A stretch of DNA of 5,403 nt from Pseudomonadota bacterium (GTDB lineage Bacteria > Pseudomonadota > Alphaproteobacteria > Ferrovibrionales > Ferrovibrionaceae): contig JAEYSS010000275.1 in NCBI GenBank assembly GCA_023434425.1, forward strand, positions 1 through 5,403, in the 5' to 3' direction. The notes under the pieces were generated by a model that was not told the origin of the DNA, made no database searches, and saw only the letters and a list, made by a program, of their open reading frames with translations. Numbering within the stretch: the first letter of the stretch is position 1; every line of letters starts with the position of its first letter. A program made the position numbers and the translations under genes. This document shows, piece after piece, positions 1 to 5,403 of this stretch.

Positions 1-1210
1 CAGGAATGCCGCGCCGCGCAATCACCATGCAGACCGCCCCCAGCAGCGTGACAAAAGCCATCAACAGATAACCGCCGCCATAGCTGATGCCGAGTTCATC
101 ATGCATCAGCGCAAAGCCGCTCGGTCCGATCACCACGCCGGCAAAGGTAATGCTGAGCGTGGCCCCGGTGGCAAGGCCGATACTGTCACGCGGGGCCTGT
201 CGCGCGATAACCGCCATGAAGACGCCGTTCCAGCCGACCGCGCAGAAGCCGAACAGCATGACGATGCCGGCCGTCAGGCCGAGCGGCCAGTCGGCCTGGA
301 TGAAGGCCGTGGCGATGGCGGCGAAGATGGCGATGGCGCCATTCAGGATCAGCACTTTCGAACCCGACTGCAGCCGGTCGGCCAGCCAGCCCCAGCTGAG
401 GCGTCCGACGGCGCCTGCCGCCTGCGCCAGCGCCAGCAATGTGCCGGCCAGCACCAGATGCAGGCCGACCTCCGTGACCAGATAGGTGACCAGCAGGCCA
501 GTCAGGCAGAGCTGAACGATGGAATAGGCAAAAGAGCAGAGCGCCAGCCAGCGGAGGATCGGATGGCCCCAGACAACGCGTAGCCCGGCCAATGGCGAGA
601 TGAACAGCGGCGCGGTGCCAATGCGGTCGGCATCCCAGGCGCGGCGTGCACCCTGCAGCGCCAGGCTGAGTGCGAGGCCGAGCAGGGCACAGAGCACGAG
701 GCCGGCGCGCCAGTCGAGCGCCAGCGTGATCGGCGGAATCAGCAGTCCCGCCAGCATGCCGCCGACCGGCACGCCACACTGCTTGATCGAGAAGATCAGA
801 TTCATATGCGTGCCGCTGCGGGTGCGGGACAGCAGATGTGAGGCGGCCGGATTGGTGCAGCCGTAGCCGAGTCCGATCACCAGTGCACCTAGGGCAAGGG
901 CCGGCAGGCTGCCCAGCGCCGACAGCAGGCAGCCAGCTGCAGCAAGCCACAGAGCCATCTGGCTGGCGCGGCCCGCGCCGAGCCGGCGCACAAAGCCACC
1001 GCCGATCAGCGACGTGATCACCGCACCGGTATAGACGAGGCTGACCTGATAGCCGGCCAGACCGGGGCCGGTGTCGAGATCGGCCGCCACCTGGGGCGCA
1101 ACTGCAGACAGCGCCAGTGCCGACAGCGTGGTGACCGATTGTGTGCCGGTGGTGGCTGCCAGCACCGGCCAGACCGGCAAGGTCGGCTGGCTGGCTGCCG
1201 GTTCGCTCAC
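1..1210 (-). CDS. MFS permease, substrate unknown (3' end cut by window)
   Basis: An inner-membrane transporter of the major facilitator superfamily, expected to move a small solute by a gradient-driven mechanism; the substrate is not known. The frame stays open for 403 residues to the window edge, which is close to the usual ~400-residue, 12-helix length, so only a few residues and the stop should be missing. Visible marks are a short N-terminal tail, then successive hydrophobic helices; a motif-A-like loop after helix 2 (about residues 70-81, GGGFVRRLGAGR) and its repeat in the second half (GWLADRL, 274-280); NPAASHLL at 120-127; and the helix-5 segment SIKQCGVPVGG at 141-151. A polar linker near residues 187-200 separates the two six-helix halves. 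The start is GTG at 1210-1208, overlapping the TGA of the upstream GST gene in GTGA, with a partial Shine-Dalgarno (AGGCG) ahead. It is the last visible gene of a three-gene operon. The MFS family call is firm and the role is open. Confidence 0.9.
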   Translation of the reverse strand, partial: MSEPAASQPTLPVWPVLAATTGTQSVTTLSALALSAVAPQVAADLDTGPGLAGYQVSLVYTGAVITSLIGGGFVRRLGAGRASQMALWLAAAGCLLSALGSLPALALGALVIGLGYGCTNPAASHLLSRTRSGTHMNLIFSIKQCGVPVGGMLAGLLIPPITLALDWRAGLVLCALLGLALSLALQGARRAWDADRIGTAPLFISPLAGLRVVWGHPILRWLALCSFAYSIVQLCLTGLLVTYLVTEVGLHLVLAGTLLALAQAAGAVGRLSWGWLADRLQSGSKVLILNGAIAIFAAIATAFIQADWPLGLTAGIVMLFGFCAVGWNGVFMAVIARQAPRDSIGLATGATLSITFAGVVIGPSGFALMHDELGISYGGGYLLMAFVTLLGAVCMVIARRGIP

Positions 1211-1854
1211 TGCGTCGCCTGCAGTTTCTGCTGATAGCGCTGCCAGCTGGCGCGAACTTCATCCAGCACCGGCGCAGCCACGGGGTGCGCCTTGATACGC
1301 TGCCAGTAGGCAGTCAGCGCCGGGCGCTTTTCCAGAAGGTTCTGGCTCAGCAGGCCCGGCAACACTTCGTCGACGTAGAACAGCATGGGCGCCAGCGCAC
1401 AATCGGCCTGGCTGAACCGTGCTTCGGCAGCGCATCCATCTTTTGCCACATAGATGTCGAGGAATTTCAGGCCGCGCGCGAAAGCCGGTGCCAGGGCGTC
1501 GACGGCGGCGCGATTGTTCGGATCGGTGAACATCAGCACGAAGAAATCATGCAGCGGCGGCGCCAGATAGAGATCGGACAGCCGCACCATCAGAGTGACG
1601 CGGGCCCGCGCCTCCGGCGTATCGAGATAAAGCGAAGGGCCGGGCAGCGTGGCGTCCAGATAGCCGCAGATCACCTCCGATTCCGGCAGCAGCGTACCGT
1701 CATCCAGCAGCAGCGCCGGGATTTTTCCGATCGGCGCGATGGTCTTGTAGTCGGCGCCGGGCTTGAGCATTTCAATGGGTGCGGCACCTTTGGCACGCAG
1801 CAGCATGCGCACGCGCGCGGCGAAGGGCGACCCATCGTTGTTATAGAGCTTCAT
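1207..1854 (-). CDS. Glutathione S-transferase-like protein, 215 aa
   Basis: A soluble GST-fold protein of normal length (about 200-220 residues). The N-terminal thioredoxin-like domain spans roughly residues 1-75. It carries SPF at 9-11, where many bacterial GSTs place the catalytic Ser/Cys, the cis-proline loop GKIP (P46), and the glutathione-binding pair E58-S59 in the ESEVI motif. The helical C-terminal domain follows, with the N-capping box SQAD at 148-151. These positions suggest that glutathione binding is retained. The electrophile, isomerase or peroxidase substrate cannot be told. The start is ATG at 1854-1852 because homology begins with MKLY there and because the ATG overlaps the stop of the ferredoxin reductase gene (ATGA). 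An in-frame extension back to 1956 would run antiparallel codons through the reductase 3' end and is unlikely. The gene ends in GTGA, overlapping the MFS start, so translational coupling on both sides is likely. Class membership within GSTs is not resolved. Confidence 0.9.
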   Translation of the reverse strand: MKLYNNDGSPFAARVRMLLRAKGAAPIEMLKPGADYKTIAPIGKIPALLLDDGTLLPESEVICGYLDATLPGPSLYLDTPEARARVTLMVRLSDLYLAPPLHDFFVLMFTDPNNRAAVDALAPAFARGLKFLDIYVAKDGCAAEARFSQADCALAPMLFYVDEVLPGLLSQNLLEKRPALTAYWQRIKAHPVAAPVLDEVRASWQRYQQKLQATQ

Positions 1855-3149
1855 GTTTCTCTGTGCTTTCTCAGATCGTCCCAGGCGGCGAGTTTGGCAC
1901 GCGGACTGCCGGGCAGGGCGGCGGCGATTTCCGCGGCCTCGATGCGCTTCCAGCACTGCCAGTCCATCACGTTGACGCCACGGCCGGTCAGCCAGGCATC
2001 CAGCGCGGCCGAGCCTTCCTTCGCCGGACTGGTGTCATCGGCATAGTCGGCCAGCAGCAGGTCGGCGACGGATTTCGCTTCGGCGCGGTTGGTCGGGATG
2101 GTGCCCGAAGGACCGCGCTTGGCCCAACCCACCACATAGAGACCGGGTTCGATACGGCCATCGGTATTGGCGATCACGCCGCGTGGGTCGCTCTGCGGCA
2201 GGTCGCCGTCGGCGGCCGTGCGATAGCCAATGGCGCTGATCACCGTGCCAACCTCGAGCGTGGGGCTGTTCTTGATCGTCAGACGCTCGACGCGGCTGTT
2301 GCCGACAATAGCTTCCGGCACTGCATTGAAGAGGAAATGCAGCCTGATCGGCTTGTCATCGGCCCGGTCGGCAAATTCATGCAGGATGGAAAGGTTCTTT
2401 TCCTTCACACGTGTCTCGTTGGGATCGAGGCCAGCCGGCAGTGCATCGGGCAGATCGTTTTTTTTCACCACCGGGCGCACCCGTTCCAGCCGGCCGAGTT
2501 CGGCAAGCTCCGTGCTGGTGAAACTGGCTTCGATGGGTCCGCGGCGGCCGAGCATGTAGAGGTCGGTGAGCGGTGCGGCCGCGATCTTTTCGGCGGCATG
2601 TGTGGTCAGGTCGCTGCTTGCCATCTCAGGCTTCGTCTTGCCCAGCACGCGCAGGATGTCGATGGCGACATTGCCCATGCCGATCACGGCGACGCCGGGC
2701 CTGTCGAGCAGCGGGTCGAGATCGCGGAAATCGGGATGGCCGTTGTACCAGCCGACAAAGGCCATCGAGCCATAGCGACCGGGCAAGTCTTCGCCGGGAA
2801 TGCCCAATGGCCGGTCGGCATGGGCGCCGAGCGCCAGCACCACGGCATCGTAATGCTTGCGCAGGTCGGCCAGCGGCAGGTCGCGGCCGACCTGAACATG
2901 GCCGAGGAAGCGCAGGTTGCCGCTGGCGAACAGCCGGTCGAACTGCCGCGTCACCGCCTTGGTACCCTGGTGGTCCGGGGCAACGCCGAATCGCACCAGG
3001 CCAAACGGCGTGGGAAGCCTGTCGAACACGTCGATTTTCAGGTCAGGACGCTGACGGAGCAGAGCGTCGGCGCAAAACAGCCCGGAGGGACCGCTGCCGA
3101 CTATGGCGATATGGTGCAGCACGGCTTCGTTTCGGCTATGATTGGACAA
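1851..3149 (-). CDS. FprA/adrenodoxin-reductase-type NADPH-ferredoxin reductase (432 aa)
   Basis: A FAD flavoprotein that passes electrons from NADPH to a ferredoxin in the cytoplasm, of the type known from Mycobacterium FprA and mitochondrial adrenodoxin reductase, not the plant-type FNR. Residues seen: FAD-binding GSGPSG at 18-23; PTPFGLVRFGVAPDH at 46-60, typical of the family; IPGEDLPG at 117-124; FVGWYNGHP at 131-139; NADPH-binding GMGNVAID at 157-164; GRRGP at 201-205, whose arginines in this family contact the NADPH 2'-phosphate; and the C-terminal FAD-closing GWAKRGPSGTIPTN at 341-354. There is no added ferredoxin domain, and the length is near the family norm (about 450). The chosen start is TTG at 3149-3147; a GTG at codon 10 (3122-3120) is the alternative, and an in-frame TAA at 3167-3165 rules out a longer form. 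No strong Shine-Dalgarno is present. It is the first gene of the minus-strand operon; its partner ferredoxin is not in the window. Confidence 0.95.
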   Translation of the reverse strand: MSNHSRNEAVLHHIAIVGSGPSGLFCADALLRQRPDLKIDVFDRLPTPFGLVRFGVAPDHQGTKAVTRQFDRLFASGNLRFLGHVQVGRDLPLADLRKHYDAVVLALGAHADRPLGIPGEDLPGRYGSMAFVGWYNGHPDFRDLDPLLDRPGVAVIGMGNVAIDILRVLGKTKPEMASSDLTTHAAEKIAAAPLTDLYMLGRRGPIEASFTSTELAELGRLERVRPVVKKNDLPDALPAGLDPNETRVKEKNLSILHEFADRADDKPIRLHFLFNAVPEAIVGNSRVERLTIKNSPTLEVGTVISAIGYRTAADGDLPQSDPRGVIANTDGRIEPGLYVVGWAKRGPSGTIPTNRAEAKSVADLLLADYADDTSPAKEGSAALDAWLTGRGVNVMDWQCWKRIEAAEIAAALPGSPRAKLAAWDDLRKHRET

Positions 3150-3231
3150 ATTGTCGCCGCAACCTTAGTGCAGCCTGCCTTGGTTATGCAAACCTGTCGC
3201 CCCGATTTCCGCCCGCTCAGTCCTACCTGCC
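3150..3231. promoter_or_regulatory. Divergent intergenic region with presumed promoters for both operons
   Basis: These 82 bases are the only noncoding stretch between two divergently transcribed units, so the promoters for both should lie here. This is inferred from gene layout. I see no strong sigma-70 pair. The best minus-strand candidate is TTGCAT (around 3191-3186) followed 18 bases on by TAAGGT (around 3167-3162), a poor match to consensus. Two short symmetric elements are present: GACAA-A-TTGTC at 3145-3155, overlapping the reductase start codon, and GGTT-N5-AACC at 3183-3195. No purine-rich Shine-Dalgarno precedes the ATG at 3232 (the bases before it are pyrimidine-rich), nor is there a strong one before the TTG at 3149. 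Confidence 0.45.
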
Positions 3232-4020
3232 ATGACTGAGCCGTCAGAACCTCCAAGTTTTCGCGTGCTGAATCCGCAGGGCCGCTCGCCTGCGGTGCTG
3301 ATCTGCGACCATGCCAGCCGCGCGGTGCCGCCGGCGCTCAACAATCTCGGACTGCCGGACGATGAGCTGCTGCGGCATATCGGCTGGGATCCAGGCACGG
3401 CGGCGATTGCCGAGCAGCTGGCGCACCGGCTGGACGCCCCGGCGGTGTTCTCCGGCGTGTCGCGTCTGGTGGTCGACTGCAACCGCCGGCCCGACGATCC
3501 CACGCTGATCTGCGAAGTCAGTGACGGAACAGTCGTGCCGGGCAACCGCGACCTCAGCGAGTACGAACGCGAGCGCCGGCTGGCGCGCTATTTCCGCCCC
3601 TATCACGAGGCCATCACCGATACGCTGGAGGCGGCGCGGCAGCGCAGTGCGCAGCCGGCGCTGCTGTCCATCCACAGTTTCACACCGCAGTTGCGTGCGA
3701 AGGGCGAGCCTCGCCCCTGGCATATCGGCGTGGTCTGGGATCGCGACGGCCGGCTCGCCCAGCCGTTGCTGCAGGCGTTGCGCGACGAAGGCGATCTGGT
3801 AGTGGGCGACAATCTGCCGTACAGCGGCAAGGATCATTCCGGTTATTCGATCTTCGAGCATGGCCAGAATCGCGGCCTGCATCACGTGATGATCGAAGTG
3901 CGGCAGGATCTGATTTCGCATGACGCCGGCGTGGACGAATGGGTTGAACGGCTGGAGCGCTGCTTCCGCCGCATGCTGGTGGAAGCCGGTCTGCTGGTAC
4001 CGGCGGCAAGTGCTGCGTAA
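3232..4020 (+). CDS. N-formylglutamate amidohydrolase family protein (FGase-like), 262 aa
   Basis: A predicted metal-dependent amidohydrolase of the N-formylglutamate amidohydrolase (FGase, HutG-like) family; the characterised members split N-formylglutamate into formate and glutamate. Conserved stretches seen: ICDHASRAVP at 24-33 with the D26-H27 pair; HIGWDPG at 49-55; SRLVVDCNR at 77-85; SIHSFTP at 146-152; GDNLPYSG at 192-199; and GYSIFEHG to MIEVRQDLI at 204-228, including E222. The length suits the family and there is no signal peptide. The start is the only ATG/GTG/TTG available after the in-frame TAG at 3166-3168. It lacks a visible Shine-Dalgarno, so a leaderless or weakly initiated message is possible. 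No other histidine-degradation gene is present, and the neighbour is a carboxylate-amine ligase. Its real substrate may therefore be a different N-acyl or gamma-glutamyl amide; that is inference. The family assignment is firm and the precise activity is not. Confidence 0.92.
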   Translation: MTEPSEPPSFRVLNPQGRSPAVLICDHASRAVPPALNNLGLPDDELLRHIGWDPGTAAIAEQLAHRLDAPAVFSGVSRLVVDCNRRPDDPTLICEVSDGTVVPGNRDLSEYERERRLARYFRPYHEAITDTLEAARQRSAQPALLSIHSFTPQLRAKGEPRPWHIGVVWDRDGRLAQPLLQALRDEGDLVVGDNLPYSGKDHSGYSIFEHGQNRGLHHVMIEVRQDLISHDAGVDEWVERLERCFRRMLVEAGLLVPAASAA

Positions 4021-4033
4021 CGGGCTGTTTGTC

Positions 4034-4043
4034 AGGGGGGGAG
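4034..4043 (+). promoter_or_regulatory. Ribosome binding site for the carboxylate-amine ligase, with a G7 run
   Basis: An A followed by seven Gs and then AG lies immediately before the GTG start at 4045. Pairing of AGGGGG (4034-4039) with the 16S tail leaves a normal spacing of about 5 bases and supports GTG 4045 as the start. It sits in the 24-base gap after the FGase-like gene. The gap holds no terminator-like hairpin, so the two genes are probably co-transcribed. Confidence 0.6.
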
Positions 4044-4044
4044 C

Positions 4045-5181
4045 GTGGCCGAAGATTTCACCATCGGTATCGAGGAAGAGCATCTGCTGGTGGATCGCGC
4101 CAGCGGCGCGCTGGCCGTCGATCCGCCGGCCGCCCTGCTGGAGGAATGTGATACGCTGGCCGGTGGCCAGATCAATCCCGAATTCCTCAAATGCCAGATC
4201 GAGATCGTGACCGGGGTCTGCCGCGACATGGGCGAGGCGCGTGCCGATCTGGTGCGCCTGCGCTCGGCCATTGCTGACGTAGCCGGCAAGCACGGCCTGG
4301 CGCCGATTGCCGCCTCCACGCACCCGTTTGCGAAATGGAGTGAGCAGAAGCATACCGACCGTGAGCGCTATGACCGGCTGGCGAAAGACCTCGCCGGCGT
4401 GGCGCGCCGGTTGATCATCTGCGGCCTGCATGTGCATGTCGGCATTGCGGACGAAGACCTGCGCATCGACCTGATGAACCAGGTCAGCTACTTCCTGCCG
4501 CATCTGCTGGCCCTCAGCACCTCGTCGCCCTTCTGGCAGGGCGAGGAAAGCGGGCTGCATTCGTACCGTCTGTCGGTGTTCGACAGCCTGCCGCGCACGG
4601 GGCTTCCTGAGCGGCTGGAGACCTGGGGTGAATATCAGCGGCTGGTCAACCGCCTGATGCAGGCCGGGCTGATCGAGGACGCGACCAAGCTGTGGTGGGA
4701 CATCCGCCCTTCGGCACGCTATCCCACCTTGGAACTGCGCATCACCGATGTCTGCACGCGGCTGGATGACAGCATCACGGTGGCGGCTTTGTTCCGCTGC
4801 CTGCTCGCGGCGCTGTTGCGGCTGAAACAGAAGAACCAGCGCTGGCGCATCTATGCCAATACGCTGATCGACGAGAACCGCTGGCTGGCGCAGCGCTATG
4901 GCGCCGAGGGCAGTCTGGTGGATTTCGGGAAGGGCCAGGCCGTGCCTTACGCGGCCCTGGTCGAGGAACTGATCGAACTGGTGCGCGAAGAGGCTGAGCA
5001 ACTGGGTTGTCTGGCCGAGGTCGAGCGGGCGCGGGGCATCCTGTTGCGCGGCACATCTGCTCAGCGGCAGTTGCAAGTCTATCGCGCTACCCTAGAGTCA
5101 GGCGCGGACAAGTCCGCGGCTTTGCGCGCCGTGGTGGAGTGGCTGATCACCGAGACGGTGAATTTCGAGATACCGACCTGA
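4045..5181 (+). CDS. ybdK: Carboxylate-amine ligase, YbdK/GCS2 family (putative glutamate-cysteine ligase 2), 378 aa
   Basis: A cytoplasmic ATP-dependent ligase of the glutamate-cysteine ligase type 2 (GCS2) superfamily, which joins a carboxylate to an amine through an acyl phosphate. E. coli YbdK has only weak glutamate-cysteine ligase activity and the true substrates of most members are unknown. Seen here: FTIGIEEEH at 5-13, the family-opening acidic strand; QIEIVTG at 51-57; ASTHPFAKW at 90-98; GLHVHVGI at 127-134, with the paired histidines; SSPFWQGEESGLHSYR at 160-175; and WWDIRPSARYPTLELRITD at 217-235. The length of 378 residues is typical. The start is GTG at 4045 because homology begins at residue 5 and a Shine-Dalgarno sits just ahead. 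The gene lies 24 bases after the FGase-like gene and 10 bases before the DUF1244 gene, so it is the middle gene of an apparent operon. It should not be called the main glutathione-making GshA on this evidence. Confidence 0.93.
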   Translation: MAEDFTIGIEEEHLLVDRASGALAVDPPAALLEECDTLAGGQINPEFLKCQIEIVTGVCRDMGEARADLVRLRSAIADVAGKHGLAPIAASTHPFAKWSEQKHTDRERYDRLAKDLAGVARRLIICGLHVHVGIADEDLRIDLMNQVSYFLPHLLALSTSSPFWQGEESGLHSYRLSVFDSLPRTGLPERLETWGEYQRLVNRLMQAGLIEDATKLWWDIRPSARYPTLELRITDVCTRLDDSITVAALFRCLLAALLRLKQKNQRWRIYANTLIDENRWLAQRYGAEGSLVDFGKGQAVPYAALVEELIELVREEAEQLGCLAEVERARGILLRGTSAQRQLQVYRATLESGADKSAALRAVVEWLITETVNFEIPT

Positions 5182-5185
5182 GGAG
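5180..5185 (+). promoter_or_regulatory. Ribosome binding site for the DUF1244 gene, overlapping the upstream stop
   Basis: GAGGAG lies six bases before the ATG at 5192 and shares bases with the TGA stop (5179-5181) of the ligase gene. It is the clearest Shine-Dalgarno in the window. The overlap suggests coupled translation of the two genes. Confidence 0.7.
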
Positions 5186-5191
5186 CCCGTC

Positions 5192-5403
<212 letters not shown>

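Noticed and set aside
186..1262. A 358-codon minus-strand open frame over the transporter
   Set aside because: It is a different frame of the same strand with arginine- and histidine-rich, non-membrane composition. The frame beginning at GTG 1210 gives a clean 12-helix MFS protein.
1855..1956. N-terminal extension of the GST by 34 residues
   Set aside because: The extra residues are arginine-rich and non-homologous, lie inside the reductase gene, and would break the ATGA overlap and the usual GST N-terminus.
1141..2046. A 301-codon plus-strand open frame opposite the GST gene
   Set aside because: It is a compositional shadow of the GST gene, with no domain pattern and no Shine-Dalgarno-supported start.
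1779..3239. A 486-codon open frame on the plus strand, antisense to the ferredoxin reductase
   Set aside because: The minus-strand frame shows full-length FprA-type motifs, while this frame shows no family pattern and overlaps the whole reductase gene and promoter region.
4021..4044. Possible terminator between the FGase-like gene and the ligase
   Set aside because: No inverted repeat followed by a T run is present in the 24 bases; they hold a ribosome binding site instead.
3244..5076. A 610-codon open frame on the minus strand, antisense to the FGase-like and ligase genes
   Set aside because: It runs across two well-recognised plus-strand genes and their gap. Its translation is rich in Q, R, H and A with no recognisable domain. 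Long antisense frames are expected with strong GC3 bias.

Overview
The window is gene-dense, GC-rich DNA (visibly well above 60% G+C) with strong third-position G/C bias. It reads as an ordinary proteobacterial chromosome, most likely alphaproteobacterial. The pointers are an adrenodoxin-reductase/FprA-type ferredoxin reductase, a DUF1244 protein with the FCRNC motif, and a YbdK-type carboxylate-amine ligase beside an N-formylglutamate amidohydrolase-like gene. The genus cannot be fixed from this window. I see no tRNA, rRNA, insertion sequence, CRISPR array, integron or phage gene.

Layout: two divergent transcription units separate at an 82-bp intergenic region (3150-3231). The left unit runs on the minus strand: an FprA-type NADPH-ferredoxin reductase (3149-1851), a small glutathione S-transferase-like protein (1854-1207), and an MFS permease (1210 to beyond position 1). 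Each junction is a 4-base stop/start overlap (ATGA, then GTGA), so the three are almost certainly one translationally coupled operon. The right unit runs on the plus strand: an N-formylglutamate amidohydrolase-family protein (3232-4020), a GCS2/YbdK-family carboxylate-amine ligase (4045-5181), and a DUF1244 protein (5192 to beyond 5403), with gaps of 24 and 10 bases.

Function: the left operon pairs electron transfer from NADPH to ferredoxin with a GST-fold protein and a transporter. This could fit a redox-linked detoxification or export task, but no substrate is visible. The right operon pairs an enzyme family that forms amide bonds (ATP-dependent carboxylate-amine ligase) with one that hydrolyses amides (FGase family), plus a small CxxC protein of unknown function. 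No histidine-utilisation genes are nearby, so assigning the FGase-like protein to histidine degradation would be unsafe. The most interesting hypothesis is that the right operon makes and trims an uncharacterised gamma-glutamyl-type or other amide.

The coding space is almost fully explained by these six genes. Several very long open frames on the opposite strands are shadows of codon bias. I found no clear evidence of a novel defence or mobile system.
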